64,000 nucleotides of DNA from Pseudobythopirellula maris (GTDB lineage Bacteria > Planctomycetota > Planctomycetia > Pirellulales > Lacipirellulaceae): the NCBI RefSeq assembly GCF_007859945.1, contig NZ_SJPQ01000002.1, positions 1,094,279 to 1,158,278 of the forward strand, written 5' to 3'. Position numbers and translations under genes: made by a program. Numbering within the stretch: position 1 is the first letter of the stretch; each line of letters opens with the position of its first letter. Shown here piece after piece: positions 40,770 to 48,416 of the stretch. The notes under the pieces are model-generated. The model did not search any database. It was not told the origin of the DNA and was given only the letters and a program-made list of their open reading frames with translations.

Positions 40770-43427
40770 ATGACGCTCCTAAGCACGATCAAGCATCTCA
40801 CCCTCTTGCCGCTTTTCGCTAGCTTGCTCGCCACGAGCGCCGCGGCGTACGAGGAGCAATGCGTTTGTCACTTCTGTCAGCTGGCCGCCCAAAGCGCTTC
40901 GCAATCGCAAGCCGACGAAGAAGAGCCGTCGCCCGCGCCGCGGCGGTACGCTCCCGATCGGCTGGTCGACGTGCTGCGTATCCGTATCGACGTGACGCCC
41001 GATTTCCGCGAGCGGACACTCGCGGCTAAGACGACCATCGAGTTCGCCCCGATCGCCAAACCGCTCGGCGTGCTCCGCCTCGACGCGGTCGATCTCAGCG
41101 TGGAGAGCCTCACCGCCGAGGGCGCCGAGGTCGAGACCTACGCCAACGACGACCGTGAGATCACGATCGTGTTCGCCGAGCCGGTCGCCGTGGGGCAGCG
41201 GGCGTCGGTCACGATCGCCTACACGGCCGAGCCGAAGCGCGGCTTCTACTTCCGCACGCCGGAGCTTGGCTACCCGGCCGAGGACGAGCACGTTTGGACC
41301 CAAGGCCAAACGCACGAGGCGCGGCACTGGTTCCCGTGCCTCGATTACCCGAACGAGCGGTCGGCCACCGAGGTGATCTGCCGCGTGCCTCCCAGCATGA
41401 CGGTCGTGTCGAACGGCCGACTGGCGGGCGAGGGGATCGACGGCGCCACGGGCCTCAAGGCGGTCCACTGGGTTCAGGAGAAGCCACACGCGGCGTACCT
41501 CGTCTGCCTGGCGGCGGGGCGTTTCGAGAAACTCGAGAAGACGGCGGGCGACGTGCCGCTGGCGTTCTACACCCAGCCGTCGCTGGTGGAGCACGCCGCC
41601 AATTCGTTTGAGGACAGCGACAAGATCATCTCGTTCTTCGAGCGTGAGATCGGCGTCGACTACCCGTGGGACAAGTACGACCAGGTGACGATCCGCGACT
41701 TCAACTCGGGCGGCATGGAGAACACGTCGATCACGACGCTCACCCACCGCACGATCTTCACGGCGGCAACGGAGAACATCTACACGAGCCGCCGGCTCGA
41801 CGCCCACGAGGCGGCGCACCAATGGTTTGGCGACTACGTCACGTGCCGCGACTGGAGCCACCTGTGGCTCAACGAGGGTTTTGCGACCTACTACGCCCAC
41901 CTCTACGAGGGCGAGAAGTACGGCCGCGACGCGTTGCACTACGGGTTGCTGCGCGACGCCGACCGCAGCATCTTCCCCCAGTCGTCCGACACCCGACCGA
42001 TCGTCACGCGCGAGTACGAGAACGCCTGGGACCAGTTCGACTTCCGCAACTACCCCAAGGCGAGCTGGGTGTTGCACATGCTGCGTTCACGGCTCGGTGA
42101 AAAGACGTACCGCGCGGCGATCAAGAACTACCTCGAGCGCTACGCGCTCACCAGCGTGGTGACCGAAGACCTGGTCCGCGAACTCGAGTCCGCCTCGGGC
42201 CTTGCGCTCGGGCGGTTCTTCGACCAGTGGGTGTACCACGGCGGGCACCCCGTGCTGAGAGTGAAATACAAATGGCTCGCCAAGGAGAAGCTCGCCCATG
42301 TGACCGTCGAGCAGAAGCAAACCACGGGCGACGCCGTGCTGCTGTTCCGCCTGCCGACCAAGCTGCGGTTCGTCGTCCAGGGCGACCCGGTCGGCCGCGT
42401 GGTGGACCACGACATCGTCATCAAGGACGCGAAACACGATTTCTATGTCGCGTTGCCAAAGGAGCCGGCCGTCGTGCGGTTCGACCCGGAGTTCACGCTG
42501 CTGGCGGACGTGACGTTCGACAAGCCCCAGAAGCTCCGCGAGCGGCAGCTCACGCAGGAGACCGACGCGATCGGCCGGGTGCTCGCCGCCAAGCGGCTCG
42601 GGGGCAAGGACAACCGCAAGGCGGTCGCCGCGCTGAAGAGGGCGCTCGGCGAGGACCCGTTCTACGGGGTCCGCATCGCGGCGGCCGAGTCGCTGGCCGA
42701 AACCGACACGGACGCGGCTTTCGAGGCGCTCGTCGCTTCGCGACGCCAGGGCGACGCGCGGGTGCGTCTGGCCGTGGTCGAATCGATCGCCCGCTGCTAC
42801 CGCGCCGAGGCGGTTGACCGGCTCATCGAAACGGTAAAGACCGAGCCGAACCCGCTCATCGTGGCCGCCGCGGTGCGTGGCCTGGGGCAGTACACCGGCG
42901 CGAAGGCGAAGGGGGCCGTCGCCGACGCCTTGCGACGCGAGTCGTTCTTCAACGAGATCGCCGCCGCGGCGATCACCGCGATGGGCCAGCAGTCCAACGA
43001 AGAGACCGCCGACGCGATGTTCGCCACGCTCCGCGAGCGTGAGAAGGAATTCTCCGAGCGACAGATGCGAGACTTGGCCGTGGCGCTCGCCCAGGTTTGG
43101 AAAGATCGCGACGACCGTTCGCAGGTGCGGCTCTACCTGGAGACAATGCTCAGGCACGTGAGCCAGGCGCGTCGCCGCGCGGCGGCGGCGGCGCTCGGCG
43201 AGCTGGGCGACCCGGCTTCGCTGCCGGTGCTGGAGCGGTTGGCCCGCGCCGAAGACGACCGCCTGGCGGCGACGGCCGCGGCCTCGGTCAAGCAACTCAC
43301 CGAAAAGACGCCCGCCGTCCCCAAGGAGGTGCAGCGACTCAGAGAAAGCCTCCGCGAACTGAGCGACGACCAGGCCGAGCTCAGCGAGAAGCTAGAACAG
43401 CTCGAATCCAAGAGCGAAGCGGGTTAA
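40770..43427 (+). CDS. Exported M1-family aminopeptidase fused to HEAT-like repeats
   Basis: 885 residues. A signal peptide ends near 'LLATSAAAYEEQ'. The zinc peptidase of family M1 shows the exopeptidase motif 'GGMENTSITTLTHRT' (near 315) and 'HEAAHQWFGDYV' (His346, Glu347, His350) with the third ligand Glu369 in 'LNEGFATYYAHLYEGEKYG', exactly 18 residues on. After about residue 590, helix pairs such as 'VRLAVVESIARCYRAEAVDR' and 'LIVAAAVRGLGQYTGAKAKG' form HEAT-like repeats, followed by a C-terminal coiled coil ('VQRLRESLRELSDDQAELSE'). M1 enzymes remove N-terminal amino acids from peptides. A short Cys-rich segment 'EEQCVCHFCQL' follows the signal peptide. ATG 40770 gives a normal signal peptide. 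Confidence 0.92.
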   Translation: MTLLSTIKHLTLLPLFASLLATSAAAYEEQCVCHFCQLAAQSASQSQADEEEPSPAPRRYAPDRLVDVLRIRIDVTPDFRERTLAAKTTIEFAPIAKPLGVLRLDAVDLSVESLTAEGAEVETYANDDREITIVFAEPVAVGQRASVTIAYTAEPKRGFYFRTPELGYPAEDEHVWTQGQTHEARHWFPCLDYPNERSATEVICRVPPSMTVVSNGRLAGEGIDGATGLKAVHWVQEKPHAAYLVCLAAGRFEKLEKTAGDVPLAFYTQPSLVEHAANSFEDSDKIISFFEREIGVDYPWDKYDQVTIRDFNSGGMENTSITTLTHRTIFTAATENIYTSRRLDAHEAAHQWFGDYVTCRDWSHLWLNEGFATYYAHLYEGEKYGRDALHYGLLRDADRSIFPQSSDTRPIVTREYENAWDQFDFRNYPKASWVLHMLRSRLGEKTYRAAIKNYLERYALTSVVTEDLVRELESASGLALGRFFDQWVYHGGHPVLRVKYKWLAKEKLAHVTVEQKQTTGDAVLLFRLPTKLRFVVQGDPVGRVVDHDIVIKDAKHDFYVALPKEPAVVRFDPEFTLLADVTFDKPQKLRERQLTQETDAIGRVLAAKRLGGKDNRKAVAALKRALGEDPFYGVRIAAAESLAETDTDAAFEALVASRRQGDARVRLAVVESIARCYRAEAVDRLIETVKTEPNPLIVAAAVRGLGQYTGAKAKGAVADALRRESFFNEIAAAAITAMGQQSNEETADAMFATLREREKEFSERQMRDLAVALAQVWKDRDDRSQVRLYLETMLRHVSQARRRAAAAALGELGDPASLPVLERLARAEDDRLAATAAASVKQLTEKTPAVPKEVQRLRESLRELSDDQAELSEKLEQLESKSEAG

Positions 43428-43431
43428 CCCA

Positions 43432-43458
43432 GGCGAGCCGGCGGGCGTAAGCCCCCGG
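43432..43458 (+). repeat. Dispersed palindromic repeat, family A, copy 2
   Basis: GGCGAGCCGGCGGGCGTAAG followed by CCCCCGG. Its inner CCGGCGGGC-GTAA-GCCCCCGG part is self-complementary with one mismatch. It lies in the 88-base gap between convergent genes and is followed by a C-run/G-run hairpin (CCTTCCCC to GGGGGAGG, 43493-43511), so it may help end both transcripts. Confidence 0.8.
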
Positions 43459-43515
43459 AGGAAACCGGCGCCCGGCGCGCCCCCACCCCGATCCTTCCCC
43501 ACCGGGGGAGGGAGT

Positions 43516-44538
43516 TTAGGCCGCCCGCCGTTGCGGCGCCGAGACGCCCGTGTAGCCGAGCCACCAGTCGACGAATCGAGCCACGCCGTCATCGAGCAGC
43601 GTCTTCGGCTCGAAGCCGAGTTCGCGCCGCGCTTTGCTGATGTCGGCGTAAGTGTAAGGCACGTCGCCCGCCTGCATCGGCAGCAAGTTGCGCTTGGCCG
43701 GTTTGCCGAGCGCCTTCTCGATCGCCGACACCAGGTCGCCGAGCGGCATCGGGTCGCCGTTGCCGAGGTTGTACTCGCGGAAGCCGGGTCCCTGGGAGCC
43801 GACGCCGTCGACCAGCTTCTCCAGGCCGTCGACGATGTCGTCGATGTACGTGAAGTCGCGGTGCATCTTGCCGGCGTTGAACAGCGGGATCGGCTCGCCC
43901 GCGTGAATCGCCTGGGTGAACTTCAGCAGCGCCATGTCGGGCCGGCCCCACGGGCCGTACACGGTGAAGAACCGCGTGGCGGCGACGTCCAAGCCGAACA
44001 GGTCGGCGTAGCTGTGGGCCATCAGCTCGCCCGCCATCTTCGTGGCGGCGTAAAAGCTCGCCGGCCGGGTGACGCAGTCCGTCTCGGCGAACGGCTCGCC
44101 GGCGCCCGCGCCGATCGTGTCGCGTGACCCGTAAACCGAACTCGACGAGGCGTAGACCACCCGCTCCGGCTGGCCGTGGCGGCAGCCTTGCAGCACGTTG
44201 AGCCACGCCGTCAGGTTGCTGTCGGCGTAGGCGTGCGGCTCGTCGATCGAGTAGCGCACCCCGGCCTGCGCCGCGAGGTGGACGACCGTGTCGTAGTTGC
44301 CGCCGCATCCCTTGGCTGGATCGAACAGCTCGGCCGTGGCGTGCGGGTCGGCGAGCTCGCTGCGCTCAAAGCGAAACGCCGGGTAAGCGGCGAGCCGCTC
44401 GAGCCGGGCGTGCTTGAGGGCCGGGTCGTAGTAGTCGTTGATGTTGTCGGCGCCAACAACCTCGTCGCCGCGGCTGAGCAGACGCTCGGACAGGGCGGCG
44501 CCAATGAATCCGGCCGCGCCGGTGATGAGATGCTTCAT
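43516..44538 (-). CDS. NAD-dependent sugar epimerase, UDP-glucuronate 4-epimerase type
   Basis: 340 residues. An extended SDR: the NAD loop 'LITGAAGFIGAALSERLL' at the very N-terminus (which fixes ATG 44538), the 'DNINDYYDPALKHARL' segment that is diagnostic of the UDP-glucuronate epimerase group, 'VVHLAAQAGVRYSID', and the catalytic 'SSSSVYG' Ser with 'SFYAATKMAGE' (Tyr and Lys). 'RFFTVYGPWGRPDMAL' and 'RDFTYIDDIVDGL' are also family marks. It would interconvert UDP-glucuronate and UDP-galacturonate for surface polysaccharides. The gene is divergent from the glycosyltransferase gene. Confidence 0.9.
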   Translation of the reverse strand: MKHLITGAAGFIGAALSERLLSRGDEVVGADNINDYYDPALKHARLERLAAYPAFRFERSELADPHATAELFDPAKGCGGNYDTVVHLAAQAGVRYSIDEPHAYADSNLTAWLNVLQGCRHGQPERVVYASSSSVYGSRDTIGAGAGEPFAETDCVTRPASFYAATKMAGELMAHSYADLFGLDVAATRFFTVYGPWGRPDMALLKFTQAIHAGEPIPLFNAGKMHRDFTYIDDIVDGLEKLVDGVGSQGPGFREYNLGNGDPMPLGDLVSAIEKALGKPAKRNLLPMQAGDVPYTYADISKARRELGFEPKTLLDDGVARFVDWWLGYTGVSAPQRRAA

Positions 44539-44879
44539 GATTCTTGCCGCACGCCTGACTTGGGTATCTAGCTCGCCGGCCTGATAGCACTCGATCGGGC
44601 CGGAGGAATGCGGTTTGTATCGGCCCCGCTGGATTGAGGCAGCAGCAAAAACAGATCGGGCCGCAACGCCGCGCCACAATAGGCGGTTGTGCGAAGCTGG
44701 GCGCGTGCTAGCACGCGGTAAAGTAGCCTACGGACGACCCGCCGCGGCGGATGGGTCGTCGGCTACCGCCCTTCGCGTGGGGCGACGCGAAACAGCGTTG
44801 TCGTGATCGCCCGCTTGCCGCTATCCTGCCGCGCCGTCTGTCAGACACCGCCCCTCCCCAACGCCCTAGGGTTGCTCAC
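44539..44879. other. 341-base divergent promoter region with a two-stem hairpin
   Basis: This region separates the epimerase and glycosyltransferase genes and should hold both promoters. A hairpin at 44724-44766 has an outer stem GTAGCC/GGCTAC and inner stem GACGACCC/GGGTCGTC. A palindrome CGTGCTAGCACG lies just before it (44704-44715). These could be operators or repeats. No gene was found. Confidence 0.6.
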
Positions 44880-45872
44880 GTGCACGTCTCCGTCGTCGTC
44901 CCGATTTACAACGAGCGCGACAACGTCGAGCCGCTCTGCGACGCGCTGCGCAACTCGCTCGGCCCCAGCGCGCACGACTACGAGCTGATCCTCGTGGACG
45001 ACGGCTCGACGGACGGCACGCGCGAGCGGCTCCGTGGGCTCGCCGCCGAACGCGAAGAAGTCCGGCTCGTCGAGCTGCGCCGCAACTACGGCCAGACCGC
45101 TGCGATGAGCGCGGGGCTCGAGTTCGCCTGCCGCCCCGGCTTGCCCGAGGGCGCCGTCGTGACGATCGACGGCGACCTGCAGAACGATCCGGCCGACATC
45201 CCGCTGGTGGTCGACAAGCTCGCGGAAGGTTACGGCATGGTCCACGGCTGGCGCCGCAACCGGCAAGACAAGTGGCTCAGCCGCAAGCTGCCGTCGCTGC
45301 TGGCGAACCGCTTGATCTCGTGGTCCACGGGCTTCAAGTGCCGCGACCTGGGTTGCACACTCAAGGCGATCCGCCGCGACATCGCCGCCGACCTGCGTCT
45401 CTACGGCGAGATGCACCGCTTCATCCCGATCATGGTCCACTGGCACGGCGCCCGCTGCACCGAGATACCCACCCACCATCACCCGCGTTTGCACGGCGAA
45501 TCGAAGTACGGCATCGGCCGCACGTTCGGCGTGCTGATGGACCTCGTGACGATCGTCTATCTCACGCGGTTCTCGCAGAACCCGATGCGGCTGTTCGGCG
45601 GCTTGGGGGCCGTGGCGACGCTGCTGGGCGGAGCGATGGGCGTGGTTTCGCTCGCGATGAAGCTCTTCGGCGGCGCCGACCTGACGGGCAACCCGCTGCT
45701 CTACGCCGGCTGCTTCGCCGGCCTCGCCGGGTTGCAGCTGCTGCTGATGGGCATGATCGCCGAGATGGCGTCGCGCACGCTGTACGAGAGCCAAGGCTCA
45801 CGTCCGTACGCGATCGAGTCGACCGCGGGCTTCGGCGCGCAAGAGCCGCTCCCCGGCCGCGCCGCCGCCTAA
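44880..45872 (+). CDS. GT2 glycosyltransferase with two C-terminal membrane helices
   Basis: 330 residues. The start is a GTG; upstream in-frame codons are not protein-like. A GT-A domain of the DPM1/ArnC/GtrB type: 'VVPIYNERDNVEPLCDALRN', 'LVDDGSTDGTRERLRGL', 'RRNYGQTAAMSAGLEFA', and 'VTIDGDLQNDPADIPLV' (the metal-binding DGD). 'KCRDLGCTLKAIRRDIA' and 'HHPRLHGESKYGIGRTF' are as in polyprenyl-phosphate glycosyltransferases. Two membrane helices follow (about 245-270 and 285-310). Such enzymes attach a sugar to undecaprenyl phosphate on the cytoplasmic side. With the divergent epimerase it may serve a surface-glycan pathway; that link is inference. Confidence 0.9.
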   Translation: MHVSVVVPIYNERDNVEPLCDALRNSLGPSAHDYELILVDDGSTDGTRERLRGLAAEREEVRLVELRRNYGQTAAMSAGLEFACRPGLPEGAVVTIDGDLQNDPADIPLVVDKLAEGYGMVHGWRRNRQDKWLSRKLPSLLANRLISWSTGFKCRDLGCTLKAIRRDIAADLRLYGEMHRFIPIMVHWHGARCTEIPTHHHPRLHGESKYGIGRTFGVLMDLVTIVYLTRFSQNPMRLFGGLGAVATLLGGAMGVVSLAMKLFGGADLTGNPLLYAGCFAGLAGLQLLLMGMIAEMASRTLYESQGSRPYAIESTAGFGAQEPLPGRAAA

Positions 45873-45879
45873 ATAAGTG

Positions 45880-46025
45880 AACCGCCAAGACGCCAAGAAG
45901 GGTTACGCCCGTAGGCAACGCCCTCCGTGCGTTCCGAGCCCCGGCGGGTGAGCGTGTACCCGGCGCTTGCGAGCGCCGCAGTAGGGCGTTCCCTACAGTT
46001 TTTCGCACTTAGCGTCTTGGCGGTT
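45880..46025. repeat. MITE-like element with 14-base terminal inverted repeats
   Basis: AACCGCCAAGACGC at 45880-45893 is exactly repeated, inverted, at 46012-46025 (17 of the outer 18 bases match). Inside are a copy of the family B sequence (45911-45936, read inverted), GGCGCTTGCGAGCGCC (45962-45977) and GTAGGG-CGTT-CCCTAC (45981-45996). It has no coding capacity. It fills most of the 230-base gap behind the glycosyltransferase gene. Confidence 0.75.
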
Positions 46026-46102
46026 GCCATAATTGCGGCACGCGATAACGAAGCCTAGAATCCGCTGCGTCGGATCCTCTCTCTTTGTGAAGGAGTCAGC
46101 GC

Positions 46103-46651
46103 ATGTCGGTCTTCGCCCTCTGGTTGCCCATCTTGCTCGCCGGCTTGGCGACGCATGTCGCGAGTTTCCTGGCCTGGGTCGTGTTGCCGCACCACAAGCC
46201 GGAGTGGAAGGAGTTCCCGCACGAGGACGAGCTGCAAGACTGGCTCGCCGAGCGCAACGCGCCGCCCGATCAATACTTGCTGCCGATGTGCAGCGAGATG
46301 TCGGAAACGAAGACGTCCGAGTACGCCGCCAAGCTCGACAAGCCGCACGGCATGCTGCTGCTCTGGGGCCACAAGCCCAACATAGGCAAGAACATCGGCA
46401 TGACGCTTGCCTACTTCTTGGTCGCGAGCTTCTGCCTCGGCTACTTGGCCACGCTGGCCCTGGCGCCCGGCGAGGGGTTCTTCCCGGTGTTCCGCTTCGT
46501 CACGACGGCCGGGATCATGACCTACTGCTTCGCGAAGATCCCGGGCGTCATCTGGTTCCGCCAGAAGGTTCTGATGGACCTGGTGGACGGCGCCGCTTAC
46601 GCCGTGATCGCCGGAGTGATCTTCGCCGCGCTGTGGCCCGCGGCTGCGTGA
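46103..46651 (+). CDS. Small inner-membrane protein of unknown function (182 aa)
   Basis: Four hydrophobic segments are apparent: 'FALWLPILLAGLATHVASFL' at the N-terminus, 'MTLAYFLVASFCLGYLATLA' (about 99-118), 'FFPVFRFVTTAGIMTYCF' and 'GAAYAVIAGVIFAALWPAAA' at the end. Between the first and second is a soluble loop of about 65 residues containing 'HHKPEWKEFPHEDELQDWLA' and 'MLLLWGHKPNIGKN'. I recall similar proteins in planctomycetes without known function. A clear Shine-Dalgarno site GAAGGAG (46088-46094) supports ATG 46103. It is convergent with the MATE gene, 81 bases away. Confidence 0.8.
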   Translation: MSVFALWLPILLAGLATHVASFLAWVVLPHHKPEWKEFPHEDELQDWLAERNAPPDQYLLPMCSEMSETKTSEYAAKLDKPHGMLLLWGHKPNIGKNIGMTLAYFLVASFCLGYLATLALAPGEGFFPVFRFVTTAGIMTYCFAKIPGVIWFRQKVLMDLVDGAAYAVIAGVIFAALWPAAA

Positions 46652-46667
46652 GTCGCTAGACGCTAGA

Positions 46668-46728
46668 CGCTAGTTGTGAGGCGCTAGATTGACGCGGCAC
46701 AGTAATAGCTAGCGCCTAGCAACTAACG
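46668..46728. repeat. CTAG-rich foldback between convergent genes
   Basis: CGCTAGTTGTGAGGCGCTAG (46668-46687) pairs with CTAGCGCCTAGCAACTAACG (46709-46728), 16 of 20 positions matching. CTAGACG is also tandemly repeated just before the left arm. It lies in the 81-base gap between the membrane protein gene and the MATE gene and could end both transcripts. Confidence 0.75.
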
Positions 46729-46732
46729 CCTT

Positions 46733-48205
46733 TCAACTGGCGGCGCCGTTCTCGAGCACGGGGGCCTGCTCGATCACGCGCATCGTGCGCCAATTGCCTT
46801 GCAGGAACCGCAGCAAGTAGACGACGCCCGTGATGAACACCCAGGCGGTGATGATCGCCCAGCAGCCCATCAGGCTGAACTCCCAGATCGCGACCGCCAG
46901 GTAGCTCATCACGCTCAGCAGCGACGCCATGACGAGGCTCACCAAGAGGATGTAGCGGGTGTCGCCGGCGCCCTTCAGGGCGTTGACGAACACCATCAAG
47001 AACGCGTCGAGCAGGTTGTAGGCGGCGACAAATCGCAGCAGCACAACCGAGGCGGCCCACACCGCGGCGTCGTGCCCGTCGAGGGTCGCGGGGTCAACCG
47101 AGAGGGGCGAGAGGCCAAAGAAGCCGGCGAGGAACAGCCCCGGCGTCGCGACGTATAGCGTCGAGACGAACGCCATGTAGATGAACGCCACGTGGAGCGT
47201 GGTCCACACGGCGCGGGCGGCCGTGCGGTCGCGATTCTCGCCCAGGTGCTGCCCCACCAGGATGCTGCCCGCCATGCTCAGGCCCCATACCGGCATGAAC
47301 GCCAGTGTGCTGACGCTGAACGCCATGCCGGTGGCCTCGCCCTCGACCACGCCGAGCCGGCCGACCATGATGATGAACGTGGTGAATCCGCCCACCTCGA
47401 GCAGCAGTTGCAGACCGCTCGGCCCGCCGTACTTCAGCAGCCTGCCGATCAGCTCGCGGTCGGGCAGCCAATTTCCGGTCTCGAAGTCCGCACGATGCTT
47501 GCGTTGCAGCATCAACGCGGCGTAGACCAGCGCCTTGATCCAGAGCGAGACGACCGTCGCCCAGCCGGCGCCCTCGATGCCGCCCGCTTCAAAGCCCCAA
47601 TGGCCGAAGATCCACAGGTAGTCGAGTAGCACATTGAGCAGCGCGGCGAGGGTGTCGACGACCATCAGCACGACGGTCTTCCCGCGGCCGCTGTAGAACG
47701 ACTGCATCGCGGCTCCGGCCAGCAGTGCCGGCCCGCCCCAGGAGAGCACCCGGAAGTAATCGATTTCCAACGGCACGACCTCGGCGCCGTGCCCGGCGAG
47801 GGAGAACATCCGGGGCGCGAGCGGCACGAGCGCGAGCAGCAGCGGCGTCCAAGCCAACGCGAGCCACACGCCCTGCCACACCGAGGGCCCGATCCGCCGC
47901 GGCTGGCCGGCGCCGTGGTACTGCGAGACGAACGTGCTCGCGTACATGCACAGCCCCAGCGGCAGGCAGAGCGTGGTGAACCAGGCGGTGGAGGCCTCGA
48001 AAGCGGCGAACATCGTATCGCCCGACGCGTTGCGCAGCATCAGCCGGTCGACGAACGTCATCACGGTCCAGCTCAGGCTGGAGACGACGAGCGGCGCCGC
48101 CACGCGCAGCACCTCGCCGCCGCCGCCCGGTCCGGCGAGCCAGCGAGCTAGCGGGCCGCCGGGCGCGCGGTCCGATTCGTGCGGAGAATCAGCGTCGTGT
48201 GGCAT
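46733..48205 (-). CDS. MATE-family transporter
   Basis: 490 residues with about twelve hydrophobic segments in two halves. The MatE domain begins at 'RVAAPLVVSSLSWTVMTFVD', and has the family features 'GLCMYASTFVSQYHGAGQPR' (first half) and 'GMAFSVSTLAFMPVWGLSMA' with 'LVGQHLGENRDRTAARA' (second half). Family members export drugs and small molecules, or lipid-linked sugars, by exchange with sodium or protons. The N-terminus has a short polar leader ('HDADSPHESDRAPGG'). Two family A repeats lie in its promoter region. It is convergent with the small membrane protein. Confidence 0.9.
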   Translation of the reverse strand: MPHDADSPHESDRAPGGPLARWLAGPGGGGEVLRVAAPLVVSSLSWTVMTFVDRLMLRNASGDTMFAAFEASTAWFTTLCLPLGLCMYASTFVSQYHGAGQPRRIGPSVWQGVWLALAWTPLLLALVPLAPRMFSLAGHGAEVVPLEIDYFRVLSWGGPALLAGAAMQSFYSGRGKTVVLMVVDTLAALLNVLLDYLWIFGHWGFEAGGIEGAGWATVVSLWIKALVYAALMLQRKHRADFETGNWLPDRELIGRLLKYGGPSGLQLLLEVGGFTTFIIMVGRLGVVEGEATGMAFSVSTLAFMPVWGLSMAGSILVGQHLGENRDRTAARAVWTTLHVAFIYMAFVSTLYVATPGLFLAGFFGLSPLSVDPATLDGHDAAVWAASVVLLRFVAAYNLLDAFLMVFVNALKGAGDTRYILLVSLVMASLLSVMSYLAVAIWEFSLMGCWAIITAWVFITGVVYLLRFLQGNWRTMRVIEQAPVLENGAAS

Positions 48206-48313
48206 CGAGAGAATCCGCGAGGCGAGCAGGCAGGAGACGCAGCAGGGGAGGGGCGGCCGGTAAGACCGGGCCCCCCAAGATAGGTTCGCGCGGCCCCAAG
48301 GTCGATGCGCCGG

Positions 48314-48339
48314 GGCGAGCCGGTGGCGTAAGCCACCGG
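48314..48339 (+). repeat. Dispersed palindromic repeat, family A, copy 3
   Basis: GGCGAGCCGGTGGCGTAAGC followed by CACCGG; the inner CCGGTGGC-GTAA-GCCACCGG is a perfect hairpin. With copy 4, 42 bases away in the opposite orientation, it can form a second, longer stem. Confidence 0.8.
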
Positions 48340-48380
48340 AGTTGCTTGAAGTGGCGAGCGGTAACCTTGCGCAAAGAACC

Positions 48381-48407
48381 CCGGGGGCTTACGCCCGCCG
48401 GCTCGCC
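48381..48407 (-). repeat. Dispersed palindromic repeat, family A, copy 4
   Basis: Read on the minus strand: GGCGAGCCGGCGGGCGTAAG followed by CCCCCGG, the same as copy 2 at 43432. It ends 10 bases before the stop codon of the GH127 gene. Confidence 0.8.
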
Positions 48408-48416
48408 GTACTCGGC

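Noticed and set aside
44803-44988. Alternative start of the glycosyltransferase in another frame
   Set aside because: The frame with 'VVPIYNERDN' is the glycosyltransferase one, and the GTG at 44880 starts right before it.
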